Shown one piece after another: positions 45,791 to 57,187 of a stretch of DNA of 64,000 nt. Origin of the DNA: Balanoglossus misakiensis. Its lineage: Eukaryota > Hemichordata. Each line of letters opens with the position of its first letter. Within the stretch, counting starts at the first letter, position 1. The translations under genes were made by a program, and so were the position numbers. The stretch lies in the NCBI GenBank assembly GCA_040954595.2, contig CM082586.2, positions 11,222,001 through 11,286,000 of the forward strand, in the 5' to 3' direction. The notes beneath the pieces were generated by a model, which worked only from the letters and a program-made list of their open reading frames with translations, made no database searches and was not told the DNA's origin.

Positions 45791-47370
45791 CATAAGTTGC
45801 ACTAAAATGCTATGTGGCCCACTACAAGGACAAATAAGTCAAAAATGGCAAATTTGACGTTTACTTTGAGGTTCGCATGGGGCAAACGAGACAATACAAG
45901 AACACTGAAACTCAATTAGTGAAACACTAAAGTTGTACTTTATTTCTCTAACAAACTTAGAGAAAATTTACATGGCCATCTTTTTACTCAGAGACCTGAT
46001 GTTGAATAGAAATGTGGTAGTGCAGGTCCACATGAGTGCCGTGTACTAGCCTCTCTCTCTGCAAATCCATCCACAACTTGCATGCAGATAGTGGGAGTCT
46101 GATGTAAGCAACTACTGCAGTTACAGTCAGGACGTAAGTGGGATAATTAAACAGCAGGGGATCATGCAATGCAAACACTTGAACTGGCCAGTAACGTTTG
46201 AATTGCTCATTTGCATACAGTTTTTCAACTTTTTTCACAACGAAAGTTAAGCAACTAGCAACCCATTTCTGACAATTATTTCACCCCAGGCACATTACTG
46301 GTACTATGAGTGTACTACATGTGATTTTTCATGAAGTTTTATCGAGAAGAATTTCTTTACTTCCACTGACAAAATTGTGATCACGAAATTCAAAGTGACC
46401 TTGAAGTTACAAAAAAAAAAATATCAGCCATACCCACACAAAAATTAACCCCCTCAGGTTTTAGAAACATTATTAAACTCCTCTATTCATAATTTTGACA
46501 TGAATATATCCATGCCGAGAGTCAAGGACCACAATTTACTGTGCCATAGGTCAGTCCTGAGAAGTCAGTCAGCGTGAATAGTGTATAGACTCCGTATGTA
46601 ATATGCTAATGAGAGATAACGACGCGTTGAAAAGGAAGCCATTACGTCATGGGTTAACATGCGTTGACCTACTTCAATGCATACACGGCATGGCAAACAC
46701 GGCTGTACTCGTCGATGGCGAAGGCAATGTTTACACCGTCATTACTCCACAACGGAGCGGCTCACACTATTATAATTTCACGGTAACTTAGTTCAATATC
46801 TTCCTAACCTACCCAATTTTTTTCAAGACAAGAAATCTTTGCCGAGAGTCAAGGACCACAATTTAAACCAACATACCGAAACTGTCTTTCTCGGGAAAGC
46901 GTCGTTAAAACTTCACGAAAAATCATCCTATCATTGACTATGGTGTTTCATACACGTCTTAGAAAAATGGGTGCACTACGATCACTTGTAGTACCGAAAA
47001 TCTCCGTTTGCAAATTTTTCGAACTGGCCGTAACTGCCACTCAGCGACTTTCACATTCAAATAGATCTCTTTGATCTCACCGCCGTAATTACCCCACTTA
47101 CGTCCTGACTGGTTAATACTTACAAAGTGTATTACCTCCAACACCCCATGGACGGTATCATGTCATCACCAGTAGCTATAGGTTCTTTTAACACCTTGAG
47201 AGAAAAAAATGGATTGTTACTGATAGATTACAAAGCACTGACAATACAAGAGGGGGAGGGGTAAGGTTTGTTGAGAGCAGTTGTTTTTTGCTAAACATTA
47301 GTGAAAATATGAAATTATTGACATGTAGGATTTCAATTTTATGATGTAAGAGTATTTTATAATATCTCAC
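45791..47370. other. Low-coding stretch with short direct and inverted repeats
   Basis: TGCCGAGAGTCAAGGACCAC plus AATTTA occurs at 46513 and again at 46840, bracketing ~300 bp. That interval includes an open frame (46603-46791, plus) with a natural-looking stretch, TAVLVDGEGNVYTVITPQRS, ending at a possible donor (GGTAACTT). CAGTCAGGACGTAAGTGGG (46125) is inverted at 47093 (CCCCACTTACGTCCTGACTG). A minus frame at 45984-46238 also looks mildly protein-like (QFKRYWPVQVFALHDPLLFN). None of these can be identified. Confidence 0.3.
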
Positions 47371-47542
47371 CGGGACTTCAGTTGTCGCTGTAGTATTTAA
47401 CCCAAGTTTAACTGTGCCACCCACGTCCATGCATGGCAAGGTTTTCTCTCCCAAAAGTTTCAGTTTGGTATCCCAGTTACCATCAGTTGCACTTACTCCA
47501 CGCCTTCTAAGTTGAATGCGATTTACCATCACAGGATTCATA
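47371..47542 (-). pseudogene. OB-fold exon B, decayed inverted copy
   Basis: On the minus strand, a CACCACAG acceptor is followed by TATGAATCC... and the exon ends ...ACTGAAGTCCCG before GTGAGAT. These are the same borders and donor as the plus-strand exon at 56017-56223. The translation shares DGNWDTKLKLLGEKTLPCMD, VGGTVKLG and LNTTATTEVP with it. Compared with 56017-56223 it lacks ~35 bases in the middle and has a frame change near its start, so it cannot be read through. It is a diverged paralogous fragment, not an active exon. Confidence 0.6.
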
Positions 47543-47794
47543 CTGTGGTGCAAAGACAATTAAAAACATCGATTGTAAGTCATTTAGTAGTGATACCATT
47601 GTGACCAAACCTCGTTTTAAAATACATGTAATCTGTACTCGAAACTATCATTTTTTTCTTTCTAGAATATTAGAACGCGCTCAAAAATAAAAATGCGACC
47701 TGTAAGCGAGTGCCGCGTTTCAATTGGTACTGACGATAATCACCGCCACTCGGAGATAAAATCAACGTTTTTTTTTTTTTTAATGCAAGTGAAC

Positions 47795-48500
47795 ACATGG
47801 AGGCGGCCATATTGAATTTAGGTTACATCCCAAGACATTCCGACTGGGCTTCAGGTGGATTCGGGAAAGGTCTCTAAAACATAATCGGTCATCCAATTTT
47901 GTATACTAAATTTCTAAAAATGTAGGACATGGGAGGTTAACATACCCACAATGACTACACACAAAAAAGGGCCCAGGCGTTTCGGGGTGCGATTGTTACG
48001 TACCTTAGCTCCATCATCTGCAACCATGCAGCCAAGGAGTGGCAGTGAAATTGTGCCTCATTGAGGATACAGTCTAGATCCGGAATTCAGCCAACGGCAA
48101 ACTGTTTAGCGTGCCTTGTATGCACCAGGATGGCAACGTTCTGGAACTTAAATTCTGGAAAGAAAATCCGAAATAGCTGAACAGATAACAGAAGAGAGAA
48201 TACATACAGCTCCGCAACTTTTCCACTGGAAGATATAATACCATTTGCCTCTATGATAGAGCAAAGGTATGTTATAATCGCACCCCGAAACTTATGGGCC
48301 TTTTTTTGCCGTAGTCATTTCGGGTATCTTAACCTCCCATCTTCTGCATTTTTAGAAATTTACTCTACAAAATTGAATGACCCATTACATTTTAGAGACC
48401 TTTCCCGAATTCAACCGAAGCCTAATCGGAAGGTCTTCGGATGTAATCCAATATGGCAGCCTCCATGCGATCACGTACATTGAAAATCCATTGATTTCAT
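47795..48500. repeat. Local palindrome containing OB-gene intron sequence
   Basis: 47795-48005 is a reverse-complement match to 48243-48490. The left side reads CCATATTGAATTTAGGTTAC, GGGAAAGGTCTCTAAAA, GGGAGGTTAACATACCCA and GGGGTGCGATTGTTACGTACC. The right side contains the complements of these. It appears to be an inverted duplication of the intron that follows the exon ending at 48266. Confidence 0.65.
48011..48266 (+). pseudogene. OB-fold gene exon 1, copy 1
   Basis: This matches 55423-55599 closely (CCAGCCAAGG, GCGCCTCAT-like, AGATCCGGAATTC-like, CAACGGCAAACTGTTTAGCG, GCAGGATGGCAACGTTCTGG). It includes 74 further bases (AAATTCTGGAAAGAAAATCC onward) that the other copy lacks. The frame gives NGKLFSVPCM-like residues, then DGNVLELKFWKENPK, which is the strand pattern of an OB fold, and a stop. 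A +1 frame then reads IAEQITEERIHTAPQLFHW. The copy ends GAGCAAAG at the donor GTATGT. The missing start codon and frame breaks mark it as a pseudo-copy. Confidence 0.5.
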
Positions 48501-48693
48501 CGCCGATTACCGATGTTTATCGTCAATACCGATTCAAACGCGGCACTCGTTTACAAGTCGCATTTATTTTTGATCGCGTTCCAATATTTTAAACAAACTA
48601 GATTACTGATAAAAATGCTCAAAATTTTTCTTCCAAATGCCACCTTTACGGATTCAGTCACACAACTTACAGACTACGCCAAACTTTTTCCAG

Positions 48694-48834
48694 ATCATAC
48701 CTTGCGGGCGAAAAGCGATGGATATACCTGAAAAATTTGTAACAGAATTGTATCATCCGCCACAAATAATGATATCAGAAGTCGAGATATCTCCACAGAA
48801 GAAGAGGGTGTGCGTTGTAGGAAAAGTCCATGAT
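48694..48834 (+). CDS. OB-fold (RPA-like) gene, exon A
   Basis: A 141-base, 47-codon open exon lies between acceptor ACTTTTTCCAG and donor GTGAGT. It contains MDIPEKFVTELYHPPQIM, SEVEISPQKKRVCVVGKVHD. The last residues (VCVVGKVHD) look like the first strand of an OB fold. The exon ends in phase 0, as does the start of exon B at 56017, and spliced together they give a continuous OB pattern (GKVHD + YESVTHTSNSTKRRKLTI). OB folds of this type bind single-stranded DNA in RPA-like proteins. Between the two exons lie 7 kb of inverted and tandem repeats and a second copy of exon 1. This locus may therefore be broken or rearranged. I found no exon B on its immediate right. Confidence 0.45.
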
Positions 48835-48865
48835 GTGAGTACTGTCAAATGTTGCACAAATAGCC

Positions 48866-49330
48866 GTTAAACCTGAAATATAGATTGAAAGTGGATATTG
48901 TTTTACACAATTTTTGAACATTGAAGTAAAGTATTAGAATGATGGAATCCGATAAAAAAAGTGAGTTGGTAATTTCGGCATCCGACTTCGTTATTAAAAA
49001 TGGAAAGGTTTGCGATTCGGTTCAAGTAGTATTTGCAAGTTTGAAAGGAAATATTTCATTGAAGTACAGTGGCAACTACTGCATTATTGAGAATCTTTGA
49101 AATGTTGATGAACGGAGACTTATAATAGAATAAATGAAAACCTACCTTTAACGGTGTTAGGGTTACTACACCTGACAGACCGCTGGTCTGCGTCCGACCG
49201 ATTCTGAGCTCCTAGCTCTTGTGGAGACATGCGGAGGTACAGCGGGTTAACGGTTAGGAAGTGTTGATGAAAGGAATGATTAATTACATAGGCCAATCAG
49301 GATCCTGGAGTTAGATATTCGAGTGAAATG
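48866..49330. repeat. Long inverted repeat, left arm
   Basis: This is inverted relative to about 54950-55402. Matching words: CCGTTAAACCTGAAA with TTTCAGGTTTAACGG, GAATGATGGAATCCGAT with ATCGGACTCCATCATTC, GGCATCCGACTTCGTTATTA with TAATAACGAAGTCGGATGCC, CAGTGGCAACTACTG with CAGTAGTTGCCACTG. The right arm runs into the start of OB exon 1 copy 2, so the left arm contains an inverted piece of that intron. Confidence 0.75.
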
Positions 49331-52300
49331 GTGGAAAAACGGGAATGCCGATTGGTTCAATTTAACCGGAGGGAAATTGCTACATTATATGACGTCAGTT
49401 GCGAACGATAATGCATATATTAAGCTAAGGTTGAATCCGGTTTTTCCATCAAGCACAACCATATTTCAGTCATATAAAAAACGAAGAAAATAACACTAAA
49501 AAAATATTTCCTTTTTAAAAACTTCACTATAGCATTATTATAATGATGTACGTCGTACATAAAATGATACACGTGACATCGACTTGTTCAGAGTTTTAAA
49601 ACAGGTAGAGAGTGCCCATGGGTAACCCGAAAACACACAAACCGGGTAAAAAATGAAAGTCCTGCGAAGGCCAGGAGTATACACTGAAAAATTACAATAA
49701 ATCTAGTACAAAAGTTTGTATCCTCACGAATAATTAACTCTGATTGCATAAGTTTATTTCCGTCTCATTACCTTCTGAAAGCAAATCACTCACTTGCCGG
49801 TAAAAGTTGAGTAAAATACTACATCTAAACTGCATAGCGATGGCGGCCCATAAAAATAATTGCCCAGTGTCCCACTCGCAATGCACAACTTTTTAGGCCA
49901 AGTGCTAATGATATTCGAATTTTCGAAGGTTACGCAATATACACATACATGTATAAATATTAATTTATGAACAATTTCCAGTGTTCACGCTGGGATTTCT
50001 TTCGTTCTAGTTTACTCGTTATATAATGTACCAATTCCCTCCGGTAAGTTGAGCCGATTCCCATCACTTTGAGCCAATCGATATTCATGGTTTTTCAGCA
50101 TTTCAGTCGACTATATTTACACCTGTTGCATGTCTTTGCAGTTTTTGACTTGACGCTTACAACCGAGTCGCACCGCACGCAGTACTATCTTGTTGTCTTC
50201 ATGTTTAGTTGTTGTTTTGCGCACACTATTTGCACAAAAATATCTGCTCGTTTTGTTATCAACGATCGAGTATATGTTAGGAAGTCCGACATAGAGAACT
50301 TTGTTCTAAATATTCAATGCCCCACAAATGATATACTAGACTGCTCGACACAACACACCCCAGCCATACTCCATTAGTACACGCCACAAACACCGTATTT
50401 ATACAGCCTGAGGGATTTCAGCTTCGAACTTATTGCCCAATCATATTCGACTATTTCCAACCAATCCCCTTCTGACTAATTGACCAATCACACGCTTCGA
50501 GCATAATTTCCAAAAAAGGGAAAACTAACGAATTTGCTACATCTTTCCGGTTTCATCTTCAACAGTTTCTAACATTTTTTTGGACCCCCCCCCCCCCCTC
50601 GATAAACACCCATACTCAAAGGGTAACTTCATTTAATTGTCAGTAAATAAAATCAATTCACAGTCTTATTACATGTACTATTTATAATATACTCAAATTT
50701 CCACTACAAAATATCTGTATATGTGCGTTAAATTCTGAAATCTTTCCACCCAAACCTCTAGTTATGCAAATTTAAATTGCTGTCTGTTGCGTTCGCCTAC
50801 GGTTTCTCATTTTCGGACATTCGAATCTAACTCCTGATTGGCCTATAAACTTATTTCTTTCATCAACACTTTCTAACCGTTAACCCGCTGTACCTCCGCA
50901 TGTCTCCACAAGAGCTAGGAGCTCAGAATCGGATGAACGAGACAAGCGGTCTCTCACGTTTAGTAACCGTAACACCGTTAAAGGTAGGTTTTCATTGATT
51001 CTAATAAGTCTCTGTTCATCAACATTTCAAAAATTCTCCATAACCATCCGACTTCGTTATTAAAAATGGAAAGATTTGCGATTTGAGATTCGGTTACCAT
51101 TTGCAAGTTTGAAAGGAAATATTTCATTGAAGTACAGTGGCAACTACTGCATTATTGAGAATCTTTGAAATGTTGATGAACGGAGACTTATAATAGAATA
51201 AATGAAAACCTACCTTTAACGGTGTTAGGGTTACTACACCTGACAGACCGCTGGTCTGCGTCCGACCGATTCTGAGCTCCTAGCTCTTGTGGAGACATGC
51301 GGAGGTACAGCGGGTTAACGGTTAGGAAGTGTTGATGAAAGGAATGATTAATTACATAGGCCAATCAGGATCCTGGAGTTAGATATTCGAGTGAAATGGT
51401 GGAAAAACTGGAATGCCGATTGGTTCAATTTAACCGGAGGGAAATTGCTACATTATATGACGTCAGTTGCGAACGATAATGCATATATTAAGCTAAGGTT
51501 GAATCCGGTTTTTCCATCAAGCACAAGCATATTTCAGTCATAAAAAAACGAAGAGAATAACACTAAAAAAATATTTCCTTTTTAAAAACTTCACTATAGC
51601 ATTATTATAATGATGTACGTCGTACATAAAATGATACACGTGACATCGACTTGTTCAGAGTTTTAAAACAGGTAGAGAGTGCCCATGGGTAACCCGAAAA
51701 CACACAAACCGGGTAAAAAATGAAAGTCCTGCGAAGGCCAGGAGTATACACTGAAAAATTACAATAAATCTAGTACAAAAGTTTGTATCCTCACGAATAA
51801 TTAACTCTGATTGCATAAGTTTATTTCCGTCTCATTACCTTCTGAAAGCAAATCACTCACTTGCCGGTAAAAGTTGAGTAAAATACTACATCTAAACTGC
51901 ATAGCGTTGGCGGCCCATAAAAATAATTGCCCAGTGTCCCACTCGCAATGCACAACTTTTTAGGCCAAGTGCTAATGATATTCGAATTTTCGAAGGTTAC
52001 GCAATATACACATACATGTATAAATATTAATTTATGAACAATTTCCAGTGTTCACGCTGGGATTTCTTTCGTTCTAGTTTACTCGTTATATAATGTACCA
52101 ATTCCCTCCGGTAAGTTGAGCCGATTCCCATCACTTTGAGCCAATCGATATTCATGGTTTTTCAGCATTTCAGTCGACTATATTTACACCTGTTGCATGT
52201 CTTTGCAGTTTTTGACTTGACGCTTACAACCGAGTCGCACCGCACGCAGTACTATCTTGTTGTCTTCATGTTTAGTTGTTGTTTTGCGCACACTATTTGC

Positions 52301-55177
52301 ACAAAAATATCTGCTCGTTTTGTTATCAACGATCGAGTATATGTTAGGAAGTCCGACATAGAGAACTTTGTTCTAAATATTCAATGCCCCACAAATGATA
52401 TACTAGACTGCTCGACACAACACACCCCAGCCATACTCCATTAGTACACGCCACAAACACCGTATTTATACAGCCTGAGGGATTTCAGCTTCGAACTTAT
52501 TGCCCAATCATATTCGACTATTTCCAACCAATCCCCTTCTGACTAATTGACCAATCACACGCTTCGAGCATAATTTCCAAAAAAGGGAAAACTAACGAAT
52601 TTGCTACATCTTTCCGGTTTCATCTTCAACAGTTTCTAACATTTTTTTGGACCCCCCCCCCCTCTCGATAAACACCCATACTCAAAGGGTAACTTCATTT
52701 AATTGTCAGTAAATAAAATCAATTCACAGTCTTATTACATGTACTATTTATAATATACTCAAATTTCCACTACAAAATATCTGTATATGTGCGTTAAATT
52801 CTGAAATCTTTCCACCCAAACCTCTAGTTATGCAAATTTAAATTGCTGTCTGTTGCGTTCGCCTACGGTTTCTCATTTTCGGACATTCGAATCTAACTCC
52901 TGATTGGCCTATAAACTTATTTCTTTCATCAACACTTTCTAACCGTTAACCCGCTGTACCTCCGCATGTCTCCACAAGAGCTAGGAGCTCAGAATCGGAT
53001 GAACGAGACAAGCGGTCTCTCACGTTTAGTAACCGTAACACCGTTAAAGGTAGGTTTTCATTGATTCTAATAAGTCTCCGTTCATCAACATTTCAAAAAT
53101 TCTCCATAACCATCCGACTTCGTTATTAAAAATGGAAAGATTTGCGATTTGAGATTCGGTTACCATTTGCAAGTTTGAAAGGAAATATTTCATTGAAGTA
53201 CAGTGGCAACTACTGCATTATTGAGAATCTTTGAAATGTTGATGAACGGAGACTTATAATAGAATAAATGAAAACCTACCTTTAACGGTGTTAGGGTTAC
53301 TACACCTGACAGACCGCTGGTCTGCGTCCGACCGATTCTGAGCTCCTAGCTCTTGTGGAGACATGCGGAGGTACAGCGGGTTAACGGTTAGGAAGTGTTG
53401 ATGAAAGGAATGATTAATTACATAGGCCAATCAGGATCCTGGAGTTAGATATTCGAGTGAAATGGTGGAAAAACTGGAATGCCGATTGGTTCAATTTAAC
53501 CGGAGGGAAATTGCTACATTATATGACGTCAGTTGCGAACGATAATGCATATATTAAGCTAAGGTTGAATCCGGTTTTTCCATCAAGCACAAGCATATTT
53601 CAGTCATAAAAAAAACGAAGAGAATAACACTAAAAAAATATTTCCTTTTTAAAAACTTCACTATAGCATTATTATAATGATGTACGTCGTACATAAAATG
53701 ATACACGTGACATCGACTTGTTCAGAGTTTTAAAACAGGTAGAGAGTGCCCATGGGTAACCCGAAAACACACAAACCGGGTAAAAAATGAAAGTCCTGCG
53801 AAGGCCAGGAGTATACACTGAAAAATTACAATAAATCTAGTACAAAAGTTTGTATTCTCACGAATAATTAACTCTGATTGCATAAGTTTATTTCCGTCTC
53901 ATTACCTTCTGAAAGCAAATCACTCACTTGCCGGTAAACGTTGAGTAAAATACTACATCTAAACTGCATAGCGATGGCGGCCCATAAAAATAATTGCCCA
54001 GTGTCCCACTCGCAATGCACAACTTTTTAGGCCAAGTGCTAATGATATTCGAATTTTCGAAGGTTACGCAATATACACATACATGTATAAATATTAATTT
54101 ATGAACAATTTCCAGTGTTCACGCTGGGATTTCTTTCGTTCTAGTTTACTCGTTATATAATGTACCAATTCCCTCCGGTAAGTTGAGCCGATTCCCATCA
54201 CTTTGAGCCAATCGATATTCATGGTTTTTCAGCATTTCAGTCGACTATATTTACACCTGTTGCATGTCTTTGCAGTTTTTGACTTGACGCTTACAACCGA
54301 GTCGCACCGCACGCAGTACTATCTTGTTGTCTTCATGTTTAGTTGTTGTTTTGCGCACACTATTTGCACAAAAATATCTGCTCGTTTTGTTATCAACGAT
54401 CGAGTATATGTTAGGAAGTCCGACATAGAGAACTTTGTTCTAAATATTCAATGCCCCACAAATGATATACTAGACTGCTCGACACAACACACCCCAGCCA
54501 TACTCCATTAGTACACGCCACAAACACCGTATTTATACAGCCTGAGGGATTTCAGCTTCGAACTTATTGCCCAATCATATTCGACTATTTCCAACCAATC
54601 CCCTTCTGACTAATTGACCAATCACACGCTTCGAGCATAATTTCCAAAAAAGGGAAAACTAACGAATTTGCTACATCTTTCCGGTTTCATCTTCAACAGT
54701 TTCTAACATTTTTTTGGACCCCCCCCCCCCTCGATAAACACCCATACTCAAAGGGTAACTTCATTTAATTGTCAGTAAATAAAATCAATTCAGAGTCTTA
54801 TTACATGTACTATTTATAATATACTCAAATTTCCACTACAAAATATCTGTATATGTGCGTTAAATTCTGAAATCTTTCCACCCAAACCTCTAGTTATGCA
54901 AATTTAAATTGCTGTCTGTTGCGTTCGCCTACGGTTTCTCATTTTCGGACATTCGAATCTAACTCCTGATTGGCCTATAAACTTATTTCTTTCATCAACA
55001 CTTTCTAACCGTTAACCCGCTGTACCTCCGCATGTCTCCACAAGAGCTAGGAGCTCAGAATCGGATGAACGAGACAAGCGGTCTCTCACGTTTAGTAACC
55101 GTAACACCGTTAAAGGTAGGTTTTCATTGATTCTAATAAGTCTCCGTTCATCAACATTTCAAAAATTCTCCATAACA
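48979..55177. repeat. Three tandem copies of a 2,067-bp unit
   Basis: CATCCGACTTCGTTATTAAA recurs at 48979, about 51045 and about 53112, and an identical 102-codon open frame recurs at 50069, 52136 and 54203 (offset 2,067). Copies differ by a handful of bases and by C-run length near 50586, 52652 and 54719. Each unit has inverted ends: AACCTACCTTTAACGGTGTTA near its left and TAACACCGTTAAAGGTAGGTT near its right, also GCGGAGGTACAGCGGGTTAACG with its complement. Each unit is therefore itself a TIR-type element with arms of roughly 300 bp. The 102-residue frame has no recognisable domain. I treat it as non-coding. Confidence 0.85.
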
Positions 55178-55387
55178 CAGTAGTTGCCACTGTGCTTCAA
55201 TGAAATATTTCCTTTCAAACTTGCAAATGGTAACCGAATCTCAAATCGCAAATCTTTCCATTTTTAATAACGAAGTCGGATGCCGCAATCACCAACTCAC
55301 TTTTTTATCGGACTCCATCATTCTAATACTTTACTTCAATGTTCAAAAATTGTGTAAAACAATATCCACTCTCAATCTATTTTTCAG

Positions 55388-55599
55388 GTTTAACGGCGTT
55401 ATGGCATCCCCGGCTCCCGGTCCCTCATCCCCAACCAGCCAAGGCGTGGCACTGAAATTGCGCCTCATGGAGGATGTCGAGATCCGGAATTCCGCCAACG
55501 GGAAACTGTTTAGCGTGCCTTGTATGCAGCAGGATGGCAACGTTCTGGAACTTTTCCACTGGAAGAGATAATACCATTTGCCTCTATGATAGAGCAAAG
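55388..55599 (+). pseudogene. OB-fold gene exon 1, copy 2 (74-bp deletion)
   Basis: After an acceptor-like TATTTTTCAG, an ATG at 55401 opens MASPAPGPSSPTSQGVALKL, then RLMEDVEIRNSANGKLFSVP and CMQQDGNVLEL, the strand pattern of an N-terminal OB fold. It then reads FHWKR and a stop at 55569. Copy 1 (48011-48266) has 74 more bases between two ACTT words at this point (GGAACTTaaatt versus CAACTTttcc). The stop here is thus explained by a deletion between short direct repeats. The exon border GAGCAAAG/GTACGT is kept. This is probably a broken first exon of an RPA-like gene. Confidence 0.5.
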
Positions 55600-56016
55600 G
55601 TACGTTATAATCGCACCCCGTAACTTATGGGCCTGACTTTTTTTTTGCCGTAGTCATTTTGGGTATCTTAACCTCCCATCTTCTACATTTTTAGAAATTT
55701 ACTCTACAAAATTGAATGACCCATTACATTTTAGAGACCTTTCCCGAATTCAACCGAAGCCCAATGGGAAGGTCTTCGGATGTAATCCAATATGGCAGCC
55801 TCCATGCGATCACGTACATTGAAAATCCATTTATATGATACAACCATGCCTTGTCAACTCACCTCGGGTCAAAATTACTGCCATCGATTCATCATTTTGC
55901 AGTTCAAATTTTAAAAAGCAACTGACAAAAAACAACCACTCTTGCACTATTTCTCCACAACATTTACTACTCGTAATTATTAACATTCAATGTTTTCCAT
56001 TTTATTTCCACTACAG

Positions 56017-56223
56017 TATGAATCAGTGACACATACATCGAATTCTACAAAGAGACGTAAACTGACCATAACTGATGGCACAAGAGATGCTGAAGTCAAC
56101 CTTTGGGGTGAGAAAACAGCGCTGCCACTGGATGTAGGTGCCACAGTTAAACTAGGCCCATTGGTTATCAACAGATATAAAACATCGTCCACATTAAATA
56201 CAACAGCGACAACTGAAGTGGAG
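56017..56223 (+). CDS. OB-fold (RPA-like) gene, exon B
   Basis: This 207-base exon (69 codons, phase 0 at both ends) lies between acceptor TTTATTTCCACTACAG and donor GTGAGA. It reads YESVTHTSNSTKRRKLTITD, GTRDAEVNLWGEKTALPLDV and GATVKLGPLVINRYKT, ending NTTATTEVE. The order TITD-x-T-x-AEVNLWGE, then LDVGATVKLG, is the classic OB-fold pattern of RPA70-type domains (strands 2-4). In the cell such proteins bind single-stranded DNA. The inverted decayed copy at 47371-47542 supports the exon borders. The next exon is not identified: 20 bases into the following intron the sequence changes to a GC-rich segment. No zinc finger is seen. Confidence 0.5.
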
Positions 56224-56244
56224 GTGAGACATAAAATACTGTTC

Positions 56245-57181
56245 CTGATGCTCCGTGAGAACTGTCAAGTAGCCACGGTTCTAGGCGACATAGGATGGAT
56301 GTCCACGGTACGGGAGGAGGCCATGCATGTATACGGGAAGGAAAAGACCGAAGCCAACCTGCCCGTACCATCCGACGCAGCCATAAAAACCTGCACACTA
56401 CCTCGGGAGTTCAATCCAGGCCGCGTACGTGGGGGATTCGTTGGCCATATCTCCCCGCAAGAGCCCACAAGAACCACCACCGCAGCTGACGACCTGGAGG
56501 AAACTTTGAGCATCTTCCGGGATCCGCAGCTGGAAAAACAGGTACTCGGTGGTGACAAGGACCAGGCGATGGAGGTGTCGGAAGGGCCACGCGCAAACTG
56601 AAGAAACACGCCTTTCAGTGCCACCTTCCAGTTATTTTTACTGAGAAGCCGGTAGTATTCCGCGAGCGGGACGCGGTGGAGGCGTTAGAGAAACTCACCT
56701 ATACTGGCTGTGTGGTCCAGGAAATGAAATACCCGACCTGCTAGACTTCTATATCCGCAGGGGCGGACCTGGACGGATCCCTACGGAATCCTTTTGTTCA
56801 CCGGAGTCCATGGTGATGATGAAGCGCCTGTGCGTCTTCCAGGGGTGGGAGGTGCCGAACAGGTTCCGACTGAGCTCCCCCACCACACCAGCGATTCTCA
56901 TCCACTGGCGTGTCCTTAGCATACTGCTGAGGTGGGTATCCCAATCACGACAGGAAGAATTCCGGGAAATCCGACCTCACCGGAAAACATCATCAATCCG
57001 GACACAGCAACCAGAGAGGACGGGGGCGGAAGCAGTCGCACAGAATCCATCGACGCAGGGGGAGCGAGGACGCGCCAGGGGTTTTTGATGCATTTTTTAT
57101 CCCCCAAGCGTGCGCGGAGGAGTGCCGAGTGGAAGACGCGCCCACCACCATAGATGACCTCACTGACTACGATGTTGGTGT
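56245..57181 (+). other. GC-rich, coding-like segment of unknown origin
   Basis: Base composition is clearly richer in G+C than the flanks. Three consecutive plus-strand stretches look like one protein broken by frame changes: ATVLGDIGWMSTVREEAM to LEKQVLGGDKDQAME (about 56270-56600), then LKKHAFQCHLPVIFTEKPVV, FRERDAVEALEKLTYTGCVV (about 56593-56740), then DLLDFYIRRGGPGRIPTESF, CSPESMVMMKRLCVFQGWEV (about 56737-56880). I do not recognise the family. It begins where the inverted copy of the OB locus (47371 region) stops matching, so it looks like an insertion. It ends in the C-tract that hosts the Gypsy element. It could be a decayed transposon or viral-type ORF. Low certainty. Confidence 0.35.
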
Positions 57182-57187
57182 CCCCCC

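Noticed and set aside
50069-50377. 102-codon frame repeated three times (50069, 52136, 54203)
   Set aside because: Identity reflects recent DNA triplication, not selection on protein. No domain, splice logic or codon evidence.
56265-56624. Minus-strand 119-codon frame in the GC-rich segment
   Set aside because: It is Ser/Arg-rich, of antisense type; the plus-strand frames there look more protein-like.
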